A DNA stretch of 64,000 nt from Metabacillus bambusae (GCF_017497975.1 NZ_JAGDEL010000003.1:248001-312000), one strand, 5' to 3'; shown: positions 45,567-54,522, counted from the first letter of the stretch. Numbers and translations: made by a program. The notes: generated by a model from the sequence alone, not told the origin.

Positions 45567-46307
45567 TTACACATTTACAAATGGATTTCCAGCAATATCT
45601 TTTCCCCGTGCTAACCAAATTTTATGACTTTTATTTTTCTCAAGATCGACCTTAGTTTCTGTCGAAAAATAACGCATTGTATACCCACAGCGACGATAAG
45701 GACTTTTATTTTCTGAAGCGCCATGAATAATGCGTGAATCATGAAGAGAACATTCACCAGGTTCTAATTCAAAACATACAGCATTTGTTGTATCTACGTT
45801 TTTAATTTGGGTATCAAATAAGTTTGTTGACTTATCGACTTCTTCGTATTCAGAAAAACCATTAACATGTGTACCCGGAATTACGTACATAGCTCCATTT
45901 TCTTTTGTACTCCGGTCAAGAGCAAGCCAAACTGTAACAATTTTATCATAGCGATCGACTCTTCCTTTCCAATATGCAGAGTCTTCATGCCAAGGTGTTG
46001 CACGTCCAACATAAGGATCTTTACAAATAAAGTGACTCGACCACAGCCCAATATTTGGTCCAAGAATCGGTTCAACAAGATCTAGCACTTCATCACTTAA
46101 TAAAAAATCCAACAATCTTTCATCACGAAAATGCGGTGTATCTAATTCATCGGAAAGTTTGCTTCCTTTTACTTCAAGTTGATCTTCAAAAATATTTCTC
46201 AACGTATTCATTTTGTCTTCCGAAAACAATTGCTTTTTCTGCAACCAGTAACCATTTTCTTGATAGTACTTAACACTTTCTTGAGTTAAGGTAGTCATTT
46301 TCATCAC
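45567..46307 (-). CDS. Phytanoyl-CoA dioxygenase (PhyH) family protein
   Basis: A 246-residue Fe(II)/2-oxoglutarate oxygenase. The iron-binding triad is visible as HED in ATPWHEDSAYW and the distal His in RIIHGASENKS, with Arg in YTMRYF for 2-oxoglutarate. EKGA-type ENGAMYVIPGTHVNGF is a family mark. PhyH enzymes hydroxylate varied small molecules. It is first in a minus-strand unit with the isomerase, AraC regulator and binding protein; a cre-like box sits 45 bases upstream. GAAGG is compatible with starts at 46304 or 46298. Confidence 0.87.
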   Translation of the reverse strand: MMKMTTLTQESVKYYQENGYWLQKKQLFSEDKMNTLRNIFEDQLEVKGSKLSDELDTPHFRDERLLDFLLSDEVLDLVEPILGPNIGLWSSHFICKDPYVGRATPWHEDSAYWKGRVDRYDKIVTVWLALDRSTKENGAMYVIPGTHVNGFSEYEEVDKSTNLFDTQIKNVDTTNAVCFELEPGECSLHDSRIIHGASENKSPYRRCGYTMRYFSTETKVDLEKNKSHKIWLARGKDIAGNPFVNV

Positions 46308-46350
46308 GCCTTCTTTAACATTTATTTGAATTAACTGATTTCATTGTATT

Positions 46351-46364
46351 TGAAAGCGCTTATA
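46351..46364. promoter_or_regulatory. Cre-like CcpA site upstream of the PhyH sugar locus
   Basis: TGAAAGCGCTTATA matches the CcpA consensus at 13 of 14 positions and contains the symmetric core AAGCGCTT, in the promoter region of the sugar locus. Confidence 0.6.
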
Positions 46365-46442
46365 AATACTTATCTTATTTTAAGATATACTTTGTATTTT
46401 CTGCTCAAGATGATTAATATCACACAAAATGTACTTTAACAT

Positions 46443-46491
46443 AAAGAAAAAAGCGCAATTCTCCCTGCCAATTGCGCCCTTTAACGAAATA
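46443..46491. repeat. Family-1 palindromic repeat, right part
   Basis: AAAGAAAAAAGCGCAATTC in the centre and GCCAATTGCGCCC then TTTAACGAAAT at the right. Confidence 0.65.
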
Positions 46492-46504
46492 TCATTCGAC
46501 GATA

Positions 46505-46693
46505 TTAAGACCTTTTTAAATATTTAAGATATTGCCGAAAAACCCCGATTACGGTAAAGCCGTCCAAATACTTCGTGATTGTTCCTTGGTGGAAAAACAA
46601 ATGCCATCTTCCATTTATTAATTTCCAAATAAAACTATGCTGTGAATGCTGATTTCTAGTATTATCATTTACACGATATGTAGATAGGACCAC
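46505..46693 (-). pseudogene. DUF4440/NTF2-like protein, C-terminal remnant
   Basis: The frame VLSTYRVNDNTRNQHSQHSF then IWKLINGRWHLFFHQGT and a basic tail matches the last two strands and HQGT end of DUF4440/SnoaL-like proteins (usually about 125 residues). The first half is missing and no start or ribosome binding site is present. Confidence 0.55.
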
Positions 46694-46870
46694 ATCTTCT
46701 GATTAGGTATGTAGCTTAAATTCATAAAGGTATTTTTCCCTACTACTAACCACGCAATCTTTCAGACAATCCTCTCTTCACCACACATACCCTGAACTCC
46801 CATATTCAAAAAAAACTTCCGCTAATATGCTTTCAAGTTCGTTAGTATCTTGGCGAACTACTGTCTTCAA

Positions 46871-47023
46871 TTAACTTTCCTCTAAGGCAATAAATGCTCT
46901 TTTTGAGTTGAAACACTTTACATCCTTTAACCCCCAAAAATAGTGGTTTTGGTGAGTCTTATCAATACATTCATACAAAATTCGCTCGTAGTGGTAACTT
47001 TGTATCATTGTGGTCTGCAACAT
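46871..47023 (-). CDS. Possible small ORF, 50 residues
   Basis: Reads MLQTTMIQSYHYERILYE, CIDKTHQNHYFWGLKDVK and CFNSKRAFIALEES; a purine-rich GGGGGG is adjacent to the start. A second 30-codon frame (TNELESILAEVFFEYG) follows at once. The two may be parts of one frameshifted gene. Not recognised. Confidence 0.3.
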   Translation of the reverse strand: MLQTTMIQSYHYERILYECIDKTHQNHYFWGLKDVKCFNSKRAFIALEES

Positions 47024-47227
47024 CCCCCCTGTGATTAGGTCATTTCAAAAATATTGATCAACATTCAAAAAATATCTCTTAATCAATTCATCTCTTGGAC
47101 TTATTAATTGTTTCACTATCCGCAAGAGCTTTCTTATTTTTGTTAGTATAGATTCACAAATTAATACATAACTTGAAGCTTGTTTCCCAATATTCCCAAG
47201 TCTCTCTACTTCATAACTTTTCACTAC

Positions 47228-47705
47228 CTATTTTCCCCTGCATTCTCATCCCTCATTTCCGAATTTTTTTTAGGACAATGTCCTCGTGTCCTAGATGCAT
47301 CTCCATGTATATAGTGGATGGGGAAAAGGTATTTATTACTGATGGCATACCAAAACCTTTTGTCGCCTTCAACCTCAATGATTTTTGCTGGTTTTTCACC
47401 ACATATAACTTAAGAAATAGAATTATTGTTAATAGTTCCTGAATATATGTATGGTACCTTGTGCTGCTGCTTATTCCACTCCAACTCTATTTCAAGAATC
47501 TCTTCTTGTTTTATACCATTCTTGTCAACATTACGGTATTCAATCCACTTTATTCTTTCAGGAAGTTCATCTGGAATCTTAGGATTGTAGCAAGATCACT
47601 ATACTAATCACCGACTAAACGTCTATCGTCCGCATAAAGGACAAATCTTGCAAATATCCCATTTGCTAAGTCTTCATCTATAAATGCTTCTACAGGAAAT
47701 TGCTA
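47228..47705 (-). pseudogene. Decayed gene of unknown family
   Basis: Minus-strand pieces AFIDEDLANGIFARFVLYAD (before about 47630), then in another frame IPDELPERIKWIEYRNVD, KNGIKQEEILEIELEWNKQQ, HKVPYIYSGTINNNS, an in-frame TAA at 47410-47412, and ICGEKPAKIIEVEGDKRFWY and HYIHGDASRTRGHCPKK. At least one frameshift and one stop. The composition is that of a soluble mixed alpha/beta protein; I do not recognise it. Confidence 0.5.
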
Positions 47706-47721
47706 ATAAACGAATTAATAA

Positions 47722-47759
47722 AGAAAAAAAAGCGCCTTCTACCGAAGTAGAAAACGCTT
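47722..47759 (-). terminator. Terminator with a UUCG loop
   Basis: On the minus strand AAGCGTTTTCTAC-TTCG-GTAGAAGGCGCTT followed by seven T. The stable tetraloop makes this a strong terminator for the lipoprotein and large secreted protein unit upstream. Confidence 0.8.
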
Positions 47760-47990
47760 GATATTATCGCATATTCTCGTGTTATTGTACGTCCCATATA
47801 ACGTAAAGTCGGTGTGAAAGCACCAAATCACTATTTATTTTGATTTTAACATTCGAAAATCATTCAACTAAATTCCGAATTTCTTTTAGTCACCTTGATA
47901 AGGTTACAATTTAATATTTCAGTCGGCCATCACGATATAAAATATAACCTGCTGCATATCTGTTTTATATTTTAGTGTTTGGACAGTGTA

Positions 47991-48512
47991 TCACTCAACA
48001 AGCTGATCCTCAATAAAATGCATTCTCTTAATTACCTTCCCTTCCTTACTTTTGTCATAACTATAGTATTCTTTTTGTGGGTCGGCATCTGACCAAATTA
48101 TTGATGCAATCAGATCATGCTTATGATGCTCTATCCGATCTGTATTCATGTAACTTTCATCAGGCTGCCAGTCTTTTGGCAAATCGTCACTTTCCCTATA
48201 GAAGTACATATAAAAAATCCTGTTTTTACCTTCTATTACTTTAATTTCGCCTTCAACTGGATGATCCTTACTGTATTTTCCAACTAATTCTTTCAATTGT
48301 ATTAAATCTTTCGGTGGATTTAGAATCAAATAGTGCTTTCTAACAGTCACTACTTCTTCATCCTTTTTACCAAAGACCTCTTCTGTATTGTCAATTTCGA
48401 AAATCTTTGTTTCCCCACTTGATTCCTCATTCTTTGTACATCCAATTAAGTATAATGGAATTAAGAATATACCAATCATCAAAACTAGAATTTTCAAATT
48501 AACTTTAATCAC
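47991..48512 (-). CDS. Lipoprotein coupled to the large calcium-repeat protein
   Basis: A 173-residue lipoprotein: basic start, hydrophobic signal (ILVLMIGIFLIPLYLIGC) with lipobox LIGC (Cys about 25). The mature part is acidic with VVTVRKHYLILNPPKDLI, VEGEIKVIEGKNRIFYMYF and RESDDLPKDWQPDESY, plus a late HHKHDLIASIIW. No family recognised. Its start lies inside the end of the 928-residue gene (8-base overlap), so the two are co-translated. A dedicated immunity, chaperone or anchoring role for the large protein is possible; this is inference. Confidence 0.7.
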   Translation of the reverse strand: MIKVNLKILVLMIGIFLIPLYLIGCTKNEESSGETKIFEIDNTEEVFGKKDEEVVTVRKHYLILNPPKDLIQLKELVGKYSKDHPVEGEIKVIEGKNRIFYMYFYRESDDLPKDWQPDESYMNTDRIEHHKHDLIASIIWSDADPQKEYYSYDKSKEGKVIKRMHFIEDQLVE

Positions 48513-51291
48513 TCAATTCCCCCTCGAATGGTATATCCATTTCCATTAAAGTAACAAAGGGCTTATATTCCCCATCATATTCATCATAATGCTGTAAGAC
48601 AAACCAGGCACGAAATCCTGCTAAGTTGACGTACACCTTCTCAACATCTGGCTGATCCAACCCAAAATGATCATATAAACGAACATGCATGACTCCTTTA
48701 AAGTGATTCTGTTCTACTGAAAAATCTTTTACGGATACCGTATTCCCCCAAGTATCATTTACAGTAATTGTAAGTCCACCTATTCTATCACTCCAAGTGC
48801 TAAACGTCGGGTAAGAAGCTTCCTGCTGTATATAGTTATAAAATTCATTTGTTTCCTTTGTATTTTCATCAAACTTAAGTGCTGCCAAATTACCTCCATT
48901 TTTCTCTAGCTCATCAACTAATGCATTTTTGACTAATTCAACATAGGCTTTCGTTGTCTCATGCTCACTCGCTTCTTTAGTTAAAGTCTGGTTACTATAC
49001 TCTTTACCAGTTCCCTCTTCAAAATGATCAATCATATCTAAAACAACATCTTCCATATCTCCCGTAGAATATAAGCTTGTTGACATTATCTCGAACTCAT
49101 CAAAGAGAATACTTGGGAAATAAGATTCAAGTAATTGGAATCTGAACATCCAGTTAATGTCTTTTATTTCATCTTCTGTATAATCATTAGTTTTCATATC
49201 ATTAGCTACATTTCCATATTCATCATGGCCTTCTGGTCTATCTGATTGATGAATTACTAAATTGGATAAATCAGAGTACAACGGTCTCAAATCCTCATTA
49301 TCAAACTTTCCATCTCCATCACTATCTTTTCGGTCAGGAAAACTGGTTGGAAAGAAACCTTCAAAATGAATAGTAATTCCGAAAATCTCTCTCGTGAAAG
49401 TTTTAAATTGACCCATTTCTTGCCCATCGGTTAATCCATCTCCGTCAGTATCTTTCTTGTCGGGATTTGAGTAGATTATACCGTATGGTGTTTTCATTCC
49501 TACAATTTCATAAGTATCGTATAAGCCATCCCCATCTGAATCTGTTATATCAATTCCTACATCACCTAATGTATCTTCTTCGATATCAATTGAAGCTTGA
49601 TCGTACTCTCCACCTGTTCTTATTGCAATATTGTGAAGCTCATTTACACCATGCGTCCTTGAGTAGTCTATTTCCCTACTCCAAAGCTCCAACCATTTTG
49701 TCTTATCAACAACAAGATATTCACCAAAGTGAGTAGTTTCTACACTTATTGTATTCTTACTAGTATCTAACACAGCGTTAAAGCCTTCAAACATTTCCTC
49801 ATCTTCATTATACCAAATGATGGCTAGATCATCTTCCAACGTGTCTCCTAGCTTCGATTCATCATAAGTAAACTTAATGCTTGCTTTCTCAAATTCTGAT
49901 TGCGTATTGATACTTACAGGAGAACCAATAATACCGTGTAAATTAGTTGTTTTAATATTTACTTTGTTTGTGCTGCTAATTCTAGTCGATTTATTAATAT
50001 TATCCTTTGCACTAAACTTAACTTCTACACTTTTAATTTCTAATTTATCAGGCAGAATCAATGATTTACTAATAGATTGTTTATAGAGTTCTTGTGAATC
50101 CTTGATCTCGTCATCATCGCTGTCTGCAGCATTCGGATTTGTCTTTAAAGCATATTCATCTCCATCACTTAACCCATCGCTATCCGTATCATACTTATTA
50201 GGTAATGAATCAAACTGATGTACTTCAAATCCATCAATTAAACTATCTTGGTCTGAATCTTTCTTAATTAAATTTGTTTGATATGCCTGCTCGTCTTTAT
50301 TATTCAGGCTGTCTTCATCGCTATCTTCATCTGCATCACTTATGCCGTTATGATCTGTATCATATTTTGTCGGTGAAATAAATGAATTTATCTCATATTC
50401 AATATTGTCCTGCAATCCATCACCATCTGTATCCGTTTTAAATGGATTCATTCCCTCTAGGAATTCTATTCCATCTGTTATAGTGTCACCATCCGTGTCA
50501 GAGGTAGATTCAAAGAGTTCTGTGTTAAATGTATAGCCTGATTTTTCAATTCCGAATAATACTTGTTTATATGCATTTTGATAGGATTTTGATGCAGGGA
50601 TAGCTAGATCTTTTTCTAGAAACTCATTAGCTTTTTCAGACATTTTCACAGCGTTATTCAAATGAGCTTTTAGTTGATTTCCTTTGTTATCCGTTTGATC
50701 AGAGATATCCGTTAAGATGCCGATAGCATTTTTATTGACAATTTTATCCGATAAATAAAAATTAAAGAGTATATCTGCAATTAATACTTCAGTTGGTTCA
50801 TTAAAATCGTTTTTTGATACATACCCCCACAGACATATTGTTAACTTATGTTTGATTTCCAAGAGCAGATCACTTTTTAGAACCACTCCTTTTATATACT
50901 CCTCTTGAACTGCTTGTTCATATTGGTTAATCAATTGTTCAAACATATCAAGTTCATTCATATCTTTTTGCTTAAAGTTTCCGATTTTATCAAATTCTAC
51001 AATCAGATTATCTAGTGCATTAGAATCAAACTTAGCATTCGTATCTTTTATGACGGTTGCGAAACGCTTTAATTCATTTATTGCAACCTTCTCATAGATT
51101 ATTCCATCTCTGGTATCCTCATAGAATTCATATTCACTTAACCACTGTTTTACATTTTGCTCACTAGAATTCTTTTGTTGTCCTTGATTAGCTTGGTTAT
51201 TACCCTTGGCAACCACTGCTTGCCCAGATCCGCCGAAAACTATTGCAAAGGTCAATAAAAAACTCAACATACTTTTCACTTTATTTTTCAT
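48505..51291 (-). CDS. Secreted protein with calcium-binding TSP3-type repeats and a DUF3289-like C-terminus
   Basis: A 928-residue exported protein. Signal peptide 1-28 (SFLLTFAIVFGGSGQAVVA). A helical region runs to about 255. A first run of DxDxDGxxD repeats spans 264-401 (DTDGDTITDGIEFLEG, KTDTDGDGLQDNIEYE, DTDSDGLSDGDEYALKTNP), a beta domain 410-535, a second run 583-675 (DSDGDGLYDTYEI, DTDGDGLTDGQEM, DSDGDGKFDNED). Residues 690-928 resemble DUF3289: NDMKTNDYTEDEIKD, LTITVNDTWGN, RLYDHFGLDQPDVEKVY and FRAWFVLQHYDEYDGEY. The layout (signal, Ca-repeat stalk, compact C-terminus, coupled lipoprotein) is that of a surface effector or toxin. That role is inference. Confidence 0.82.
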   Translation of the reverse strand: MKNKVKSMLSFLLTFAIVFGGSGQAVVAKGNNQANQGQQKNSSEQNVKQWLSEYEFYEDTRDGIIYEKVAINELKRFATVIKDTNAKFDSNALDNLIVEFDKIGNFKQKDMNELDMFEQLINQYEQAVQEEYIKGVVLKSDLLLEIKHKLTICLWGYVSKNDFNEPTEVLIADILFNFYLSDKIVNKNAIGILTDISDQTDNKGNQLKAHLNNAVKMSEKANEFLEKDLAIPASKSYQNAYKQVLFGIEKSGYTFNTELFESTSDTDGDTITDGIEFLEGMNPFKTDTDGDGLQDNIEYEINSFISPTKYDTDHNGISDADEDSDEDSLNNKDEQAYQTNLIKKDSDQDSLIDGFEVHQFDSLPNKYDTDSDGLSDGDEYALKTNPNAADSDDDEIKDSQELYKQSISKSLILPDKLEIKSVEVKFSAKDNINKSTRISSTNKVNIKTTNLHGIIGSPVSINTQSEFEKASIKFTYDESKLGDTLEDDLAIIWYNEDEEMFEGFNAVLDTSKNTISVETTHFGEYLVVDKTKWLELWSREIDYSRTHGVNELHNIAIRTGGEYDQASIDIEEDTLGDVGIDITDSDGDGLYDTYEIVGMKTPYGIIYSNPDKKDTDGDGLTDGQEMGQFKTFTREIFGITIHFEGFFPTSFPDRKDSDGDGKFDNEDLRPLYSDLSNLVIHQSDRPEGHDEYGNVANDMKTNDYTEDEIKDINWMFRFQLLESYFPSILFDEFEIMSTSLYSTGDMEDVVLDMIDHFEEGTGKEYSNQTLTKEASEHETTKAYVELVKNALVDELEKNGGNLAALKFDENTKETNEFYNYIQQEASYPTFSTWSDRIGGLTITVNDTWGNTVSVKDFSVEQNHFKGVMHVRLYDHFGLDQPDVEKVYVNLAGFRAWFVLQHYDEYDGEYKPFVTLMEMDIPFEGELSD

Positions 51292-51536
51292 AATGAAAAT
51301 CTCCTCTATAAAAATATTAATTTAACCTATAAAAATATAACTATATAGAGTGAAGTGACATGTATTTACTCTGGTAGATACTTATAAAACTGTTGTTGAC
51401 TTTTATAACGCAATTTTATTTGGTTTAATGATCGAAGCATACGATATCTTGGTTCCCATCCAAAGAGATTTTGTCAAAATCCTTGAGATATTGTCATTGA
51501 ATCAACTCCTTTATAAATGTAATTTTTAAACATAAA

Positions 51537-51552
51537 CTTGTCGGTCGGTACT
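51537..51552. promoter_or_regulatory. TetR-type operator-like sequence
   Basis: CTTGTCGGTCGGTACT (inverse AGTACCGACCGACAAG) resembles the CCGACCGAC-type operators of TetR-family repressors. On the minus strand it is followed by a ribosome binding site and a seven-codon stub; no TetR gene is in the window. Confidence 0.35.
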
Positions 51553-51845
51553 TATTAATAAGTTATATACTGGTATTGTGAGTTCCTAAAGAAAACCCTC
51601 CTTCAAAACTAAGAACCAGTATCAAATGCTGGATAATATTTTTTTCAAATAAATACCTCTTTGTTTTTTTGGTGAAATAAATCTTTTTTTTACAAATAAA
51701 GTATAATTTGTAAAAAAATATAATCATCAGACTTATGGTTTATTTTGTAAGCGGTTAAAAGTCGTGTTTCTATCATATACAAGATTAAAAACTTTTTTGT
51801 GTATAGTTATAGGAGAAAATGCAACTTAGCTACTCTATTATTTGT

Positions 51846-51934
51846 ATACTCTATACAAATCTAGTTAACATAATGAAGCACTATCAGAAGTATGCCAAAA
51901 AGCCAAACCCTTATGGTTCAAAGGTTTGGCCTAT
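51846..51934. repeat. Family-2 repeat with hairpin
   Basis: ATACTCTATACAAATCTAG, TTAACATAATGAAGCAC, then a stem GCCAAACC/GGTTTGGC. Confidence 0.6.
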
Positions 51935-52107
51935 ATTAAAGAAGCTAGGAGCTAGATCTACCCATTTTTGGTCTGTGAAAAGTCCATTTGGGGTATCGTC
52001 ATAACAAACAATAAAGTCGTTTGAAAATCTAAGTTTAATTCCATAATAGCGCCCGTTTGCTAAAAAATATTTTGTTTATCATCTTCAGACTGAATTTAAA
52101 CAAAAAA

Positions 52108-52500
52108 CTATTTTGTTGAGCTGATTTCATAAAGATAGAAAACATAATCAGTAGGTACACTTGGGTAACCCTGTTGACATATCATCGCAGTAAGATTTCC
52201 TCGATGATACGTTCCGTAGTTGACTACATGATGAACCAATTCGGAAAGATGAGTATCTAAACGTTCGAATTTAGGATGTTCAGGGAAAACTTCTTTATCC
52301 AAATCACTTTCATTGTTAAGAAATTCTTGATACTCTTATGACAAATGATGAAACAACATTTCCATTTCCTCAAAACCCTTATTCTTTGTTTACTCTCGTG
52401 CCTGAGCGATGAAAGCTTCATTTATACTTTTTTCATGCATCACACCAAGCCATAGTGTATATAACGGAACAACTCTATTGTCACTTAACAGTTCCTTAAT
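52108..52500 (-). pseudogene. DinB family protein, multiple stops
   Basis: In one minus-strand frame: IKELLSDNRVVPLYTLWLG, VMHEKSINEAFIAQARE, TAA, KGFEEMEMLFHHLS, TAA, EYQEFLNNESDLDKEVFPEH and LVHHVVNYGTYHRGNLTAM. The HH..YHRGN motif is the DinB metal site. Two or three in-frame stops and no start. The longest open piece (64 codons) is the C-terminal end only. Confidence 0.75.
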
Positions 52501-52643
52501 CTACCTTTCAATTCAAATGTTCTGTTCCTTTTCACTATAATAAAACGTAATCGACAGAAGAAAATTAAGTTTAACCCACCATGGAAAAATTACCTGTCAT
52601 TGGAGCTTAATTTTTACCAATCCTATTAATGGAGGTGGTAATC

Positions 52644-52784
52644 ATGACAAATCAAAATCCTATTAAGTATACTGGGAAGGTTCTAGATCAACGAAATGAC
52701 CTTACTGGACCTGACGATTCAGGCAAGGCATTATATCCAAAACGGCCCAAGCATGTATCGATCCAGGATCCTAAACGAAAATAG
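52644..52784 (+). CDS. Small basic hypothetical protein, 46 residues
   Basis: GGAGGTGGTAATC precedes the ATG. The product MTNQNPIKYTGKVLDQRN, DLTGPDDSGKALYPKRPK ends in HVSIQDPKRK. Rich in Lys, Pro and Gly, no membrane part. Good ribosome binding site and a downstream hairpin (52793-52833) support it. Looks like a conserved small Bacillus protein of unknown role. Confidence 0.6.
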   Translation: MTNQNPIKYTGKVLDQRNDLTGPDDSGKALYPKRPKHVSIQDPKRK

Positions 52785-52792
52785 ATCAGACT

Positions 52793-52833
52793 CTGACCCC
52801 CAAGCAGTGATGCATTTTCCAAATGGGGGTCAG
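52793..52833 (+). terminator. Hairpin after the small basic protein
   Basis: CTGACCCCC and GGGGGTCAG pair over a 23-nt loop. No T run follows, so it may be an attenuating or protective stem rather than a classic terminator. Confidence 0.4.
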
Positions 52834-53110
52834 CTTACTAGACATAAGAACATACCTTAGTCTACGAAGAGAAAACGAAAATACCCAAAAAAATAAATAA
52901 AGAGCAATTAATAGTACAGATACATTACACCTGATTTAATTTCTATAGCTCTCAACCATTGTAATTATCAATAAAAATAAAGATATTATAATTAATTTCC
53001 CTGTAATTAGTTGCATAATAATGCTCCTAGACGATTATTGTAGATATAAACTTAACTATATTTTTTGGAATAATTTAGAAGGAGAGTTTTTTCATTTATT
53101 TTGAAAATGA

Positions 53111-53188
53111 GTTACTCAACAATCTAGTCCTTAAATGAAAAGAAGCACTAATTCTTGTTACAGAAAAGCGCCCGATTGTTAAAGATCT
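53111..53188. repeat. Family-1 palindromic repeat, long form
   Basis: GTTACTCAACAATCTAGTCC, centre AAGCACTAATTCTTGTTACAG then AAAAGCGCCC, right end GATTGTTAAAGATC. Confidence 0.75.
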
Positions 53189-53472
53189 TAATATTAAAGA
53201 ATCAATATTTCAGTAATATTTCTTCTTGAACTAAAGCCCCTGTTTAGCTAAAGCAATGATTAATTCTTAACCTCAACAATACTTGTGAACGAGCATGTCC
53301 TTGAATTTCTTTATCTCGAAGGGGTAACTTTCATCTTTAAATTGTTTCTTATTAAACATACATCGTCGTTAGCACCATAAAAAAAGGAGTTGCCGCAGCA
53401 ACCTCCATTCTTAAACTCAAGCAACCCATTAGCGAAACATGCCCTCTGATGCTGAGAAATATAATCTTAAGT

Positions 53473-53604
53473 TTATCGCCACTCAACAATCTCATCGAGA
53501 TTTTGTCTTGTTTTTGGACGTTTAGGATCCTCTTGCCGATATCCAAAAGCGACCATACAAGCTACACAGAAATCATTGGCGTTAATGATACCCTCATTTT
53601 GTAA
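53473..53604 (-). pseudogene. Nitroreductase, C-terminal remnant
   Basis: Frame EGIINANDFCVACMVAFGYR then QEDPKRPKTRQNLDEIVEW and stop. GYR..DPKRPKTR..L-E-VV-W is the end of NfsA/YodC-type nitroreductases (about 200 residues). The remnant begins exactly where the family-1 repeat at 53605-53679 starts, so the repeat sits on the deletion boundary. Confidence 0.6.
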
Positions 53605-53679
53605 AATCAAGAATATGGCACTTAAATGAAAAATGAGCGCTTATCCTTGTTCTAGGAAAGCGCCCTTTTGTTGAAGAAG
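53605..53679. repeat. Family-1 palindromic repeat, long form
   Basis: AATCAAGAATATGGCAC, centre TGAGCGCTTATCCTTGTTC then GGAAAGCGCCC, right end TTTTGTTGAAGAAG. Confidence 0.75.
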
Positions 53680-53684
53680 CATAT

Positions 53685-54155
53685 TTAATTCTTTACTCCT
53701 GTATTTTCAATGACGCGCTTCATCGTTTGAATTCGTCCCAAATGATTTGCTTCGTGCAGTAATGCCATACCGGCTAATTCTCCAAAGGTTTCAAGTCCCA
53801 TAAATGGTTTTTCCAGCGTTTCATTTAACCGTTCAGCAGGAATTTGTTGAAGACGAACTAATTGATCTTTCAACTGTATAACTAGCTCACCTACGGTAGG
53901 TACATCGCCTTTCCAATCAGCCGGCTTTGTGCCGTTCCCAAATAATTCGATATAGTTTACCGGAAGATGGGTCGTTTTGTGGGGGAAGCCGAACATAAAC
54001 TGTTCAGTAACCGTTAATACATGGCCGACATGCCATTGAATCGTGTTGTTAAAACAGTCTGGTTGTACATTTACTATTTCCTTCGAAACTGATTCTACAT
54101 TTTTAATAAAATAACCTCTTGTCATCCCAAATTGTTTAAACACTAAGTTAGTCAT
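53685..54155 (-). CDS. DinB family protein
   Basis: A 156-residue four-helix DinB protein. IQWHVGHVLTVTEQF carries the first His and LLHEANHLGRIQTMKRV the His pair; WKGDVPTVGELVIQLKDQ is typical of the bacillary DinB subgroup. GAAAGGGGAGAAAGG lies before this ATG; the open frame starts 23 codons earlier without a site. The stop lies six bases from a family-1 repeat. Confidence 0.85.
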   Translation of the reverse strand: MTNLVFKQFGMTRGYFIKNVESVSKEIVNVQPDCFNNTIQWHVGHVLTVTEQFMFGFPHKTTHLPVNYIELFGNGTKPADWKGDVPTVGELVIQLKDQLVRLQQIPAERLNETLEKPFMGLETFGELAGMALLHEANHLGRIQTMKRVIENTGVKN

Positions 54156-54522
54156 ACCTTTCTCCCCTTTCGAAATATCGACACTTCCATAATATACCAT
54201 GAATATAGATGGATTAGGTAACATTAAGTGTAACCTTGAAATATAATTTGATTAAATTCACTCTATAAACCTTGATAAAAGAGCAAAAAGAAAAAGCATG
54301 TTTTGAAATAATAGATTCAATTGAATCATTCTTTTATAAAAAAGCTTCATCATTTCTGAGATCTTTCTTCAAATAAAGCGCCCGATTGTGGAACAAGAAA
54401 AACTTATTTCTTTTTCTGCCTTATTAACATAAGTCAGTCCATGTATTTCTAATACTTTATTTTAATAAGACAGTAAGAACAAAAAGCCATTTTTACAATA
54501 AACAAAGATGATCGTCATCTTG
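54156..54522. other. Intergenic region
   Basis: A short family-1 fragment (AATAAAGCGCCCGATTG then GGAACAAG) lies at 54367-54397. No gene. Confidence 0.45.

Larger units (their letters stand above)
51292..52107. other. Intergenic region with promoter remnant and repeat
   Basis: Holds the promoter of the large secreted protein, a TetR-type operator-like dyad at 51537-51552, a cre-like TGTAAGCGGTTAAA at 51746-51759 and a family-2 repeat at 51846-51934. AAAGGAGTTGATTCA then ATG at about 51500 (minus) opens only seven codons, probably the 5' stub of a deleted gene. Confidence 0.5.
52785..53472. other. Gene-free stretch
   Basis: Contains the hairpin above and a full family-1 repeat at 53111-53188. 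Nothing else recognised. Confidence 0.45.

Noticed and set aside
42227-46307. Complete sugar ABC import operon
   Set aside because: Only the binding protein is present; no permease or ATPase gene or remnant could be found in the window.
51819-52004. 61-codon plus-strand frame
   Set aside because: It consists of the family-2 repeat and its hairpin; no ribosome binding site.
53352-53546. 64-codon minus-strand frame
   Set aside because: It is a shadow of the nitroreductase remnant, which reads in the neighbouring frame with clear family residues.
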